A stretch of 56,559 bases of DNA from an uncultured Flavobacteriaceae bacterium (GTDB lineage Bacteria > Bacteroidota > Bacteroidia > Flavobacteriales > Flavobacteriaceae), in contig CALHGE010000034.1 of the NCBI GenBank assembly GCA_938029725.1, forward strand, positions 1-56,559. The letters are read 5' to 3'. This document shows positions 1 through 8,975 of this stretch, piece after piece. Positions within the stretch are counted from its first letter, which is position 1; each line of letters begins with the position of its first letter. Made by a program: the position numbers and the translations under genes. A model generated the notes under the pieces. That model was not told the origin of the DNA, made no database searches, and saw only the letters and a program-made list of their open reading frames with translations.

Positions 1-585
1 AAAAATAGTTTTAGACTATGCTATAAAAGGGTTTGCAATACCTATTGCTATGCTCACTTTAATCTGTCGTGGGTGGTATACTATGCCCGTTTTTTACAAG
101 TAAGCCTGCCTTTTATACAATCGATTAATTAAGAAGTTACTCTAGGAGCTATACTTGTAACCGCAACTAGCTGGAGATTACAAAAAAACGAAATACTTAT
201 ACCCAATATATGTGCACACCCTTGTCGTAAACCCCGTACAAACTAACTTTAGAAGACCGCTGTGTATTGCCTAAACACTGTTCGCAATACTAAGGCTTAG
301 ATGCTGATTTGACCAGGCATATACTTTTACCTCTAGAGATAGCTATGCCAATTCTATAAATCAGGCTACAGAACTATGTATCAAAAAGAATCAATTCAAA
401 TTCCTCAACATAAATAAATTTAGACTTGACTTCTAACTTTCATCAGATTAATTTAGTCTCGCACAAAAATCGTAGTTGACAAAAAAATAACTGTATTACA
501 TATATTAAGTTTAGGGTGATTTTAAATTCTACAAAGAACAGCTACCCTAGTTTTACTAGTCTCAGTATTTGTTTCGCCCCTCTCT
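1..585. other. Non-coding stretch, no gene recognised
   Basis: I see no open frame of convincing length, no tRNA-like fold and no clear terminator here. All frames are broken by frequent stops. It lies downstream of msrA, which is transcribed towards it. It could be decayed coding sequence, but no recognisable protein fragment was found by eye. Confidence 0.5.
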
Positions 586-1077
586 CTAAATAAAAGGCTT
601 TTTAAATCGCTCGAAATGACAGGTATAGCCATTAGGGTTGCGCAGTAAATAATCTTGATGCTCAGGCTCTGCAGGCCAAAAAGTAGCATGTGGCTCTAAA
701 GTGGTTACTACCTTACCCTCCCATTTATTAGAGGCCTCAACGATCTTAATAACTTCTTCAGAAGTAGATTTTTCGACATCATCTTGAAAAAAGATAGCCG
801 AACGATAGCTTGAACCCCTATCATTACCTTGTTGATCAACCGTCGTGGGGTTATGAATGCGGAAGAAATAATCTAAAATCTCCTTAAAGGAAGTTGCGTC
901 TGAATTGTAGGTCAATTCTATTCCCTCGGCATGCCCAGGGTGATTTCCGTAGGTTGGATTATCATTCTCTCCTCCAATATAACCAACTTCACTATCTAAA
1001 ATTCCTTTACGTACTCGGAACAAATCTTCCATTCCCCAAAAACAACCGCCTGCTATATATGCTTTTTTTGTGCTCAT
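586..1077 (-). CDS. msrA: Peptide-methionine (S)-S-oxide reductase MsrA
   Basis: Reduces methionine-S-sulfoxide in proteins and free methionine, using thioredoxin as the usual electron donor. The 163-residue protein has the family active site GGCFWG at residues 10-15 with catalytic Cys12, the segment PTYGNHPGHAEG in its N-terminal half, and an EHQDYL motif near the C terminus. A second Cys near residue 153 (YTCHFERF) may act as resolving cysteine. There is no signal peptide, so it should be cytoplasmic. The length is normal for a single-domain MsrA. The start lies 7 bases after the end of a nonsense-interrupted small gene, which follows selO, so selO, the broken gene and msrA are probably one transcript for oxidative-damage repair. 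Confidence 0.96.
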   Translation of the reverse strand: MSTKKAYIAGGCFWGMEDLFRVRKGILDSEVGYIGGENDNPTYGNHPGHAEGIELTYNSDATSFKEILDYFFRIHNPTTVDQQGNDRGSSYRSAIFFQDDVEKSTSEEVIKIVEASNKWEGKVVTTLEPHATFWPAEPEHQDYLLRNPNGYTCHFERFKKPFI

Positions 1078-1084
1078 CTATTTT

Positions 1085-1351
1085 CTATCTATTTTCGAGT
1101 TCTACATTTTTTAAAAACGCTAGTACCTTTTCTACAGGCATTTCACAAGGTTTCAAAAAGTCTTTGTTGCTAGTGCGGTAATAATTAAAACTTATAAAAT
1201 CACTACCCCCCAATTCCTTTCCAAATACTTTAAAAGACTTTCCACTTGCAAACGTCTATTTGGTAATGCCATACTTTTTGCTCTTATAGCTACCTTCCCA
1301 ATATCCTTCTGGTAATTTCTGAATTGTTTCAAATACCTTCGCTCTGGGCAT
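1085..1351 (-). pseudogene. Small conserved gene interrupted by in-frame TAG
   Basis: Reading the minus strand from the ATG at 1351 gives 31 residues (beginning MPRAKVFETIQ, ending KKYGITK), then TAG at 1258-1256. The same frame continues without another stop for 56 residues (starting TFASGKSFKVFGKE, containing LGGSDFISFNYYR and LKPCEMPVEKVLAFL) to TAG at 1085. Both halves look like real protein and join in one frame, so this is most simply an 88-codon gene with one nonsense codon. It sits 39 bases after selO and 7 bases before msrA. I recall similar roughly 90-residue flavobacterial proteins loosely labelled as methionine sulfoxide reductase-related, but cannot verify that. A sequencing error or a stop-tolerant short product are alternatives. 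Confidence 0.7.
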
Positions 1352-1390
1352 ATGCTTATAGTCTAAATTTTTATCGTTTCATTACAGTTG

Positions 1391-2956
1391 CTAAGAGCTA
1401 CAAGACAACATTGAACAGCCAACCTTGTTCCGTGCCCATTCAGGGCGCTTAGCAAACCATTTCTCGTGATCAGGTTGTTCTTCATACGGCTTCTTCAATA
1501 TATTGAACAATTCATTTAACAGATCATAATCACCTTTATCAGCAGTATCTATAGCCATTTGAGCCATATAATTTCGTAATACATACTTCGGGTTCACCAA
1601 ATTCATTTGTTCTGCCCTTTCTGAATCTCGCTTCTTTTCTTTCTGTAAACGTTGCTCATACTTTTTAAACCAAGCCAACCATTGGGTTTCTATACCCCCT
1701 TTAATTTCCTCAGGTTTATAAAAAGAAGCCCGTATCACTTCAAGTGCATCAGAAATTGCATCGCGCTTTACTTGCGCTAGCAGTCTAAAGAAAATAGTCA
1801 TATCAGTTTCAGAAAGTTGCAGTACAGTTTCTAACTCCGCTAGTAAGGTTTTATCATCCGTATCAGTTTCGAATAGCCCTACTTTTGATTTCATCATCTC
1901 CAAATAAGCTACTTCAACTTCCTCCTGGTATTCTCTTAAAATATCTTGTAAGATGGCTGCCTCCTCTATTAAAGGATAGATAGCGTTGGCCAACTTAAAT
2001 AAATTCCACTGTACAATCTCAGGCTGTGTGCCGAAACGGTAGCGTTTATTAGCACTGTCTGTGGTATTGGGAGTCCATCCTAAATCATAATCTTCTAACC
2101 AACCATAAGGGCCGTAATCAATTGTCAAGCCCAGAATAGAAAGATTATCTGTATTCATTACCCCGTGAACAAAACCAACACGTTGCCAATGAATGACCAT
2201 CTCCATACTACGTACAGCAACTTCTTTAAAAAACTTTAGATAGGTGCTTTTTGAAGGTTTACCTAAGTGGGGAAACTGATATTTTATAGTATAATCGACC
2301 AAGGCTTTTAAAGTCACATTATCTTCTTGGGCAGCTAATATTTCAAAATTCCCGAAACGGATAAAAGAGGGGGCTACCCTACAAACAATAGCACCTTTTT
2401 CATGAGCTGGATTGCCGTCATACATCACATCACGCAATACTTCGTCTCCCGTTAAAACTAAAGATAAAGCTCTCGTGGTAGGCACTCCCAAATGAAACAT
2501 CGCTTCACTACAAAGGTATTCGCGTATTGACGAACGCAGCACTGCCAAACCATCAGCCGTTCTTGAATAGGGCGTTTCTCCTGCTCCCTTTAATTGAAGG
2601 GCCCAAGATTTTCCATTATGCTCGACCTCCATGAGGTTAATAGCTCTGCCATCACCCAATTGCCCTGCCCAATGACCAAACTGGTGTCCGCCATAACACA
2701 TCGCGTACGGCATTGTATTAGGCAGCACTTCGTTTCCTGAAACAATATCTAAAAATTTTTGTGATTCTGGTGCTTCTAATACACCAATGGTTTCTATCAT
2801 TTCTGGTGAGAAGTGCACTAAAGACGGATTTGATGGTTTTCTAGGACTTGCATATGAAAAACAAGCATTTAGAACTTTCCGCCTTGTATTTTCGAGTATC
2901 GGGTCTGCCGGAAGCTCTTTATTAAACGTATCTTTTATCTGAAGTTTTAAGGACAA
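1391..2956 (-). CDS. selO: SelO/YdiU-family protein adenylyltransferase (pseudokinase fold)
   Basis: SelO proteins have a kinase-like fold with inverted ATP and transfer AMP to Ser/Thr/Tyr of target proteins, often linked to redox homeostasis. The 521-residue sequence has the family landmarks YGGHQFGHWAGQLGDGRA (residues 88-105), Lys123 in QLKGAGETPYSR, the catalytic NTDN at 268-271 and DYGP at 280-283. It ends in a Cys-rich tail (CSMLSCSS), the region where eukaryotic SelO carries selenocysteine; here all codons are Cys and the gene ends with TAG. The start is a TTG at 2956: an in-frame TAA lies just upstream and the first ATG would remove about 50 conserved residues. It leads the probable selO, broken small gene, msrA operon. 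Confidence 0.95.
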   Translation of the reverse strand: MSLKLQIKDTFNKELPADPILENTRRKVLNACFSYASPRKPSNPSLVHFSPEMIETIGVLEAPESQKFLDIVSGNEVLPNTMPYAMCYGGHQFGHWAGQLGDGRAINLMEVEHNGKSWALQLKGAGETPYSRTADGLAVLRSSIREYLCSEAMFHLGVPTTRALSLVLTGDEVLRDVMYDGNPAHEKGAIVCRVAPSFIRFGNFEILAAQEDNVTLKALVDYTIKYQFPHLGKPSKSTYLKFFKEVAVRSMEMVIHWQRVGFVHGVMNTDNLSILGLTIDYGPYGWLEDYDLGWTPNTTDSANKRYRFGTQPEIVQWNLFKLANAIYPLIEEAAILQDILREYQEEVEVAYLEMMKSKVGLFETDTDDKTLLAELETVLQLSETDMTIFFRLLAQVKRDAISDALEVIRASFYKPEEIKGGIETQWLAWFKKYEQRLQKEKKRDSERAEQMNLVNPKYVLRNYMAQMAIDTADKGDYDLLNELFNILKKPYEEQPDHEKWFAKRPEWARNKVGCSMLSCSS

Positions 2957-3117
2957 ATCTTTATATTTTTATAGCATTCAAATTTAGGGCTAAAAAGACA
3001 ATTTTTCAATAGGGCATCTAGCCCAGTTAGTACTTTAAAAAATAACAGCTATTTAATAATGTCCTATTTTTGTTTGTGGTATTCCGTGTTTAATCTGATT
3101 TAAAATACCGTATTCCT
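2957..3117. promoter_or_regulatory. Divergent intergenic region; candidate promoter for the aminotransferase
   Basis: This 161-base gap separates selO (minus) from the aminotransferase (plus), so both start here. On the plus strand TATTTTTG at 3065-3072 fits the Bacteroidota -7 element TAnnTTTG exactly, 45 bases before the ATG at 3118. I do not see a good TTTG-type -33 element at the usual 19-21 base spacing, so the call is tentative. Confidence 0.3.
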
Positions 3118-3984
3118 ATGGCAAATTATCCTGAAAAAGTATATTTAAACGGTGAAATTCTAGATGCATCAGAAGCCAAAATATCAGTTTTCGACCGTGG
3201 TTTTTTATTTGGAGATGGTATTTATGAAGTGATGCTACAAATCAATGGTAGCTTTTTCTTTGGCAAAGAACATCTCGATAGGCTCGCTGAATGTCTTCAT
3301 AAAATTAACATTGATTTTGACGTAGCCACTTTACCAGTAAGCATTGATGCGCTGCTAGAAGCTTCGGGCTTATTAGAAAAAGACTGTTTGCTCTACATGC
3401 AAGTAACCCGAGGAATTGCTCCTAGAAAACATTCATTTCCAGCGGAAATTGAACCTACTGTGATGTTGTATGCCTTAGCCTATGTTTTACCAAAAATAAA
3501 CAACATTCCGATTTCAGTAATTACCCAGAAAGATTTTAGATGGCATCGCTGCGATATAAAAATGACCTCACTACTTGGCAACGTTATGGCAAATGATATG
3601 GCTATTCAAAGTGGTAGTTTTGAAACCGTTTTTCATAGAGACGGTATCGTAACCGAAGCCTCTCACTCTAATATCTTTTTTGTAAAAGACAAGATTGTCT
3701 ATACGCATCCAGCAAATGAAAATATTCTAAATGGCATAACACGAGAGCTTGTAATTCAGCTCTGTAGTGCTAACGGTATTGAAATTCACCAAGAAGCGAT
3801 AGCGCAAAAAGATATCATTAAAATGGATGAGGCTTTCTTAACCGGAACGTCTACTCAAATAGCTTCTGTTCAAAAAATTGATACCCATTTCTATTATCAG
3901 GATAATGCTATTGGGCCTGTAACACAAAAACTACAAGATCTCTTTTTGAACCTGAAGAATACCTACACTACTGCAAAGCGCTAA
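3118..3984 (+). CDS. PLP class IV aminotransferase, D-amino acid aminotransferase-like
   Basis: Transfers amino groups between amino and keto acids with pyridoxal phosphate; the family contains branched-chain transaminases, D-amino acid transaminases and aminodeoxychorismate lyase. In the 288 residues the PLP lysine is Lys148 (DIKMTSLLGN), with the cofactor-side Glu180 in IVTEAS. The stretch QVTRGIAPRKHSFP (95-108) resembles the substrate-carboxylate loop of bacterial D-alanine transaminase, which argues for D-amino acid over branched-chain activity. No signal peptide, so cytoplasmic. A DAAT would supply D-Ala or D-Glu for peptidoglycan. Its last four bases overlap the convergent downstream gene. 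The class is sure; the exact substrate is not. Confidence 0.88.
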   Translation: MANYPEKVYLNGEILDASEAKISVFDRGFLFGDGIYEVMLQINGSFFFGKEHLDRLAECLHKINIDFDVATLPVSIDALLEASGLLEKDCLLYMQVTRGIAPRKHSFPAEIEPTVMLYALAYVLPKINNIPISVITQKDFRWHRCDIKMTSLLGNVMANDMAIQSGSFETVFHRDGIVTEASHSNIFFVKDKIVYTHPANENILNGITRELVIQLCSANGIEIHQEAIAQKDIIKMDEAFLTGTSTQIASVQKIDTHFYYQDNAIGPVTQKLQDLFLNLKNTYTTAKR

Positions 3985-4337
3985 GTTACCTCCTCTAGTT
4001 TTTTGAACTCTTTGAAAATTAATTGCTTTTCTTGCAAGGTAAATTCCTTCGTTTCAAACCAATCATGTGCCGCTATTTTCTCATTCTCAACCTGAGCAAT
4101 TCGAATAGCTTTGATAGAAACTAAATGCCAATGCACGCCTTTTTTCCTAGAAACGCAATAGCCAATATCATCAATTATATAAGAAGCCCTGGGTTGGTTG
4201 TATAACCGAACTCCATTTTTTAAAATTGCTAAAGTTTTCGTGAGTGTAGCCACTTCAGAAAAAGTGTAACGCGCAAAATCTCCAAAGCCATCTTGCTTTA
4301 CATTATACATTTTATCTCCAACTTCAAGTTCTCTCAT
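3981..4337 (-). CDS. Conserved hypothetical protein
   Basis: A 118-residue soluble protein with no signal peptide or membrane segment and no motif I recognise. The composition is ordinary for a folded protein (many aromatic and charged residues, e.g. GVHWHLVSIKAIRI) and the C terminus is predicted helical and Lys/Glu-rich. The gene has an ATG start and ends tail-to-tail with the aminotransferase, overlapping it by 4 bases. The small-multidrug-export gene lies 79 bases upstream on the same strand, so the two may be co-transcribed. Function unknown. Confidence 0.75.
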   Translation of the reverse strand: MRELEVGDKMYNVKQDGFGDFARYTFSEVATLTKTLAILKNGVRLYNQPRASYIIDDIGYCVSRKKGVHWHLVSIKAIRIAQVENEKIAAHDWFETKEFTLQEKQLIFKEFKKLEEVT

Positions 4338-4416
4338 AGCTCTCAGAAACGAACAAAAATAGCAGGAGTTACTAGTTAAAAAAAAGAAGTCTTTTGGTAG
4401 TTATCAACAAAAGTAA

Positions 4417-4875
4417 TTAGGCCATGCCCTTCATTGTTAAAAGCGTCATTACCCAAACAATCACCGAGGAGAAGAATATACCAATTGTATTGGCGTAAAA
4501 TGCCTTTTGCTTTTCAATTTTGAACAAATAACTAGCAATGCTACCTGCATAAACACCCGTACCTGGTACCGGAAGCATAACAAAAAACATCAAGCCCCAG
4601 AAACCATACTTTTTAATTTTTTCACCCGAGCTTACTTTTGCCCTTCGAGCCACCCAAAGGGCAGCTTTCTTGTAGAGATGCCACTTTAATAAATACCTAT
4701 TTATAGTATCAAGAAAGAAAAGCATTAACGGAAAAACAAGTACGTTGGCTAAAAAACAAAGTCCAAAAACCAGATAAATATTTCCACCCTGAAGCATTCC
4801 ATAAGGAATACCAACCTTGGCTTCCCCGAAAGGAGAAACACTCCATAACATGGCAATTAAAATATCTTTTAGCAA
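4417..4875 (-). CDS. Small multidrug-export family membrane protein (COG2426-like)
   Basis: A 152-residue integral membrane protein with about four hydrophobic segments. The N-terminal SPFGEAKVGIPYGM and the central VMLPVPGTGVYAGSIASY match the paired Pro/Gly-rich re-entrant motifs of the small multidrug-export family (Pfam Sm_multidrug_ex). The name is historical and transport activity is weakly supported for the family, so substrate is unknown. The reading frame starts at a TTG (4875) with an in-frame TAA three codons earlier. The first ATG, eight codons later, would clip the first membrane helix, so TTG is preferred. Confidence 0.85.
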   Translation of the reverse strand: MLKDILIAMLWSVSPFGEAKVGIPYGMLQGGNIYLVFGLCFLANVLVFPLMLFFLDTINRYLLKWHLYKKAALWVARRAKVSSGEKIKKYGFWGLMFFVMLPVPGTGVYAGSIASYLFKIEKQKAFYANTIGIFFSSVIVWVMTLLTMKGMA

Positions 4876-5002
4876 TACAATTTATTTTTAAAAAATGTAA
4901 AGCTAACGCTCATTCTTTGGTTGAAGTGTTAAAAAAGCGTGAAAAAAGTTGAATTGCCCCTTTAATCGTCACCGGTATGCTTTGGGGTGTATTTCTAACT
5001 AG

Positions 5003-6757
5003 TTAATTTTTAAAAAGCTTTGGGTGCACCCACAAATACCCTAAACCAACAAGGCCTAAAAGAAAGAACCATAAAGAAGGAATAGGAGCACTGGAAAGTG
5101 TTTTATTTTGCTCCTTTATGGTTCCAGAAAAATACCTTTCATTCTCTTTCTGTACGTTTTTTGCTCGCAGTGTTTGCCAGTGAATACTATCGAGTACAAA
5201 GAAATCTAAACTATCTTGAAATTTGGTTTTTAAACGAATTTGGTTCCAACCTTGCCTATCGGGGTAGATTGTTCCACTCCAAAATGATGGCATATCAACA
5301 TCCTGTTTCAATGCTATTTGACTTTCATGTGTTGTATAAACTTCAGGTTTTTCTATGGCCGTACGCAGTTTAAAATCTAAGGGTTGATTCACCAAGCCAA
5401 AGCTATCCTCTATTTCCCATTCCGTAGTCAATTCTTCTTGTTTTGAAAGCCTATTTATAAGTTCAGACCAGAATCGACGATAGGCTTCCATTTTTCCATT
5501 TAATTGCAATTGGTATGTGTTTTGAATTAAAGTAGTTCCTACCCTACCCTTCTCCATTCGTTTATACCCTGTACTATGATTTTTAAGGTCTCTGTGTATT
5601 TCCTCTAAGCCATGTATAGCTTCAAACTGAAACGGGAATTTTTCTAATGTCAACTTTGGAAATTCAGACCAACTGGCTTTCGTAACTTTATCTCGTTCAA
5701 ATTTTAATCCTAACCTTTCAGATGCGCTAACAAACAAGTTGGGTTCGGGTTGAACGAATACCCCTAAGCCCATATTCTTTACAGACTTTTCGATGGATGA
5801 CCAATTAGCTAATGATAAATTCAGAAATGAAGTAGCATCAATTACCAGTAAATCAAAGTTTGACAATTCCTTTTCTCCCAGCCGATACATAGGCCTCTTT
5901 TCGGTATTGAAATATTCGAATTTATAGCGCCCTCTTGTAATTTGACTTCTTACCACCACTTCATGGCCCATTTCGGCTAGGTAATTTTTTAAATATTTGG
6001 TCTCAAAAGTGGGGAAGCCATTTATCAAAAGAATTTTTAGTTTTCTACGGTCTACAACTTTGAAAGCTACTGGTTCACTTGAAATTTTCTCGCCAAGTGA
6101 ATCTTTTTCAAGCAGATCAAATACAAATCTACCGGGAGACTTTAGTGCTATCGAAAGTTTAAAAGGCTGTGTTTGTTCTAGATTCAATACTATTGAATCT
6201 AATCCTTGCCCATTTCTATCTTGAAGTACAAGACGATGTTTGGCTTTTGCTTTATGATAGCTTCCACTAACAATTAAATCCTCTCCTAAAACACTTTCTT
6301 TGGTGTATTTCAAAGCTACTATTCCCTCTGGTAAATCACCGCCTAAATACGTGATGGAACGATTTTTAAATTGCCAGAAATCATATGACTGCACACCATC
6401 TCCTAGCACAAACAAGCTACTAATAGCATCTAAGGCTTCTACAAATGGCACATTCTTTTGGTAGTCGATACTCTTAATTCCTTTCATCTTGTTTTTTAAG
6501 CTATCAAGACGGTTTTCGCTAAACCCGTTTGTCAGCAAGACCGCCGTATTCTTTTGTACCGCGTTTTCACTTAAAGGTTTAAGCGCCAACATTACAAAAG
6601 ACAAAACTGTAATCAGAGAAATTAAACTCGTAAGATAGAACCTGTTTTTCAGGGGTTTACTCCATTCCTTCCAAACAAATACCGCCCATACGGCAAGAGC
6701 TATCAAAGTAACAGGCCAAACTAAATTGGAATTTTGAAAAAGAATACTATCAATCAT
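5003..6757 (-). CDS. Membrane-anchored protein of the MoxR/BatA locus with amidotransferase-like fold
   Basis: A 584-residue protein with two N-terminal membrane segments (about residues 11-30 and 39-62), a long soluble region and a final membrane helix (about 560-578) before HPKLFKN. The middle (from about 240, KILLINGFPTFETKYLKNYL, and FDLLVIDATSFLNLS) has the alternating strands and helices of class I glutamine-amidotransferase-like domains seen in BatA-type operons, but I cannot point to an intact Cys-His-Glu triad, so it is probably non-catalytic. It is the last gene of the six-gene operon and overlaps the stop of its upstream neighbour by 8 bases, indicating translational coupling. It probably acts as a periplasm-facing partner of the MoxR/DUF58 machinery. 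Confidence 0.7.
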   Translation of the reverse strand: MIDSILFQNSNLVWPVTLIALAVWAVFVWKEWSKPLKNRFYLTSLISLITVLSFVMLALKPLSENAVQKNTAVLLTNGFSENRLDSLKNKMKGIKSIDYQKNVPFVEALDAISSLFVLGDGVQSYDFWQFKNRSITYLGGDLPEGIVALKYTKESVLGEDLIVSGSYHKAKAKHRLVLQDRNGQGLDSIVLNLEQTQPFKLSIALKSPGRFVFDLLEKDSLGEKISSEPVAFKVVDRRKLKILLINGFPTFETKYLKNYLAEMGHEVVVRSQITRGRYKFEYFNTEKRPMYRLGEKELSNFDLLVIDATSFLNLSLANWSSIEKSVKNMGLGVFVQPEPNLFVSASERLGLKFERDKVTKASWSEFPKLTLEKFPFQFEAIHGLEEIHRDLKNHSTGYKRMEKGRVGTTLIQNTYQLQLNGKMEAYRRFWSELINRLSKQEELTTEWEIEDSFGLVNQPLDFKLRTAIEKPEVYTTHESQIALKQDVDMPSFWSGTIYPDRQGWNQIRLKTKFQDSLDFFVLDSIHWQTLRAKNVQKENERYFSGTIKEQNKTLSSAPIPSLWFFLLGLVGLGYLWVHPKLFKN

Positions 6758-8975
6758 TGATTTCCAATTCTTTTAACATCAGGGTATTGATTTCATCTTG
6801 AAACATGCGCTCCTTGTTTGGGCTTGTAGCAATTTTAGGCAATGCCTTCATTAAACCTGATTGCACTGCTAACAATTGCTGAACTGAAGTTTGCTTCTTT
6901 TCTGACACCCATTTCAAGCCTTGTAAAGTATTGAGATAACTTGCGGGTTTTTCGATTGCTAAAGCGGCCAATTCATTTCCCGCGTTTGCAAAAAGTTTTC
7001 TATCAGTCGCTCCTACTGCCCTTTTCTTAGCAATAATTTCAGCAATACGGCGAACTGATTCTCGCATCGCAATAAAATTATCACCCTGGTATCGCTCTTC
7101 AATTTTTTGAAGCATTTCTACATCATCAATCGCTCCGGTTAACCGTTTCTCTTCCTTTATTGGTGGTGGGTCAAAACCGATACGGTGTACATAAATTCGA
7201 GCACTATTCTTTATCTCTTGAATGAGCTTCAATGCTCTGTATTGATAGGGCAGAGACTTCTCAGGGGTATACAGTCGAAGCTGTAGTTCGGCATCCCACA
7301 TTTCTGTCATTGCTTGACGCAATTTACTTTTTAAAGATTGTGTAAAAAGTGTCGATTCTTCTGGATCATCATGATTATGCAAGTAGTCATGTAAAGGATC
7401 CTTCATTTCTTCGGGAAGACTTTCTTCGTTATGCTCATGGTCTACTAAATTGTGTTCATTATCGCTATCATGGTCATGTGTATATTCTGCTAGCGGGTCA
7501 TTTTCATCATTTTGGTTCTCTTGTTCAATAAATTCTATTTCTTGAGAAACCTTTATTCCAGAATCAGCCTCGTCACCCATGAATTCTCCATACTTCAATC
7601 GGAGTGCTTTTTGGTCATAGCCTAGCGCATTACTAATCGCATTAAATTCATTTTTCAAAAGCGTATTTCTATCTGCAATTAATTTTTCAGTATCGATGAT
7701 CAGCTGTCTTTGACTCCTAAAATAGTCTGGCATTAAATCAGCACCCATGGTTCCTTCTACTGCGATCTGATTGGAAACGGTATCGCGTATTACGGCAAAA
7801 AAAGTTTCGCTACGCCGGCGATTGGCTTTAGGCTTTTTAACATCGTGGGCTTCAATATAAAAATACAACTCGTCACCCACATCCATTTGTAAGGCATCTA
7901 AATCTATCGTTTTATGGAGGTTCAACTTTTTACTGCCTGTATCGATAGCTTCAAAAGACAAACGTTCTTCTCTAAACTTTACAGCTTCGCCTGCTCCCTT
8001 TGTTACGGTTGCAATAATATAGGCATCAGAAATACCATAATCATCTGAAATTAAAGCATTGAATTTTAATATTTTACGGTCAGTTATGTCAAATGTGCTA
8101 AATTGTTTCAATTGCTGTATCTCTATTTTAGGGGCTTCGTCTTTTACGACTTCCAAAGCATAGAGTTCTGATAAATAGGATGCACCTGTGACATCAGTAA
8201 ACTTAAAATTATAAAAACCAGAGGCTAGCAACTTTGTGTTGCTGAGATATGCGGCATCATTTAATTTCAAAGGAAGATTTTCAGCACCTTTTTCAATAAA
8301 AACAGTTTCAACAGGGCTATCAAACTGAATACTCCAATAGATTTGAGAGCCTTCCAAAGCTTTGATATTCATATTTGAAGTCGTCTTTGCTGCTAGTCTG
8401 GTGTATGCAGGATAATTGATTCTTAACATTTGCTGTTTAATTCTAGGAGGCCTAATGCCCTCTATAACAGAATCTACCGCTTGAAAAACTATGACCTCTT
8501 TGGCTGACGGATTCGAATTAGCCGTATTCGAGTTTTCAAATACATCGAAATAATGAAGTAGAAATGCAGCAGTTAACAACGCTAAAAATACAAGGAAGGC
8601 CCGTGTCAAATTAACTTTTGGCTTTAGATTGCTAATACCTGTTTTCAATGCTTGTGCAACTTTATAACGTTGTAGTAATGCCAAATCAGAAAGCTGAGCT
8701 TCTGGAACCAAGAAAAGCCCCGTGCTATTTTCCATACTTGTCAATTCTTCATCTAAAAAAACAGAAACCCTATCTGCAGAAAGTTGCCAAGGTTTTTTAA
8801 ATAAAAGCAAGAGCATACTAACAAGTATTAAACAACACAGTGCAGCACTGCTGCTGTTACTAAGTACGAATACAAGCAATGCGAGACCCAAGCTATACAG
8901 AGCTACTTCAGCAACTAGCAGCAGTTGCCAACGTCTTTTAAAACCCATAATTATATCTTGGCCCTGATTGCTCAT
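6750..8975 (-). CDS. DUF4175-like membrane protein with His/Asp/Glu-rich loop
   Basis: About 741 residues: two hydrophobic segments near the N terminus (following MGFKRRWQLLLVAE), a third near residue 130, then a large periplasmic region. This resembles DUF4175-type proteins that accompany MoxR/DUF58/BatA genes in Bacteroidota. I place the start at 8975 because that ATG overlaps the preceding stop as ATGA; an upstream ATG at 9035 would extend 64 bases into the BatA-like gene. A striking acidic, His-rich stretch (THDHDSDNEHN ... DHEHNEESLPEEM ... LHDYLHNHDDPEE, encoded near 7360-7500) could bind metal. The C-terminal quarter is helical and charged. Function unknown beyond its context in the envelope-linked operon. 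Confidence 0.75.
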   Translation of the reverse strand: MSNQGQDIIMGFKRRWQLLLVAEVALYSLGLALLVFVLSNSSSAALCCLILVSMLLLLFKKPWQLSADRVSVFLDEELTSMENSTGLFLVPEAQLSDLALLQRYKVAQALKTGISNLKPKVNLTRAFLVFLALLTAAFLLHYFDVFENSNTANSNPSAKEVIVFQAVDSVIEGIRPPRIKQQMLRINYPAYTRLAAKTTSNMNIKALEGSQIYWSIQFDSPVETVFIEKGAENLPLKLNDAAYLSNTKLLASGFYNFKFTDVTGASYLSELYALEVVKDEAPKIEIQQLKQFSTFDITDRKILKFNALISDDYGISDAYIIATVTKGAGEAVKFREERLSFEAIDTGSKKLNLHKTIDLDALQMDVGDELYFYIEAHDVKKPKANRRRSETFFAVIRDTVSNQIAVEGTMGADLMPDYFRSQRQLIIDTEKLIADRNTLLKNEFNAISNALGYDQKALRLKYGEFMGDEADSGIKVSQEIEFIEQENQNDENDPLAEYTHDHDSDNEHNLVDHEHNEESLPEEMKDPLHDYLHNHDDPEESTLFTQSLKSKLRQAMTEMWDAELQLRLYTPEKSLPYQYRALKLIQEIKNSARIYVHRIGFDPPPIKEEKRLTGAIDDVEMLQKIEERYQGDNFIAMRESVRRIAEIIAKKRAVGATDRKLFANAGNELAALAIEKPASYLNTLQGLKWVSEKKQTSVQQLLAVQSGLMKALPKIATSPNKERMFQDEINTLMLKELEIND

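Noticed and set aside
894..1181. Plus-strand open frame opposite msrA
   Set aside because: It is antisense to the conserved MsrA sequence and runs into the interrupted small gene; its translation is low-complexity and unlike a folded protein.
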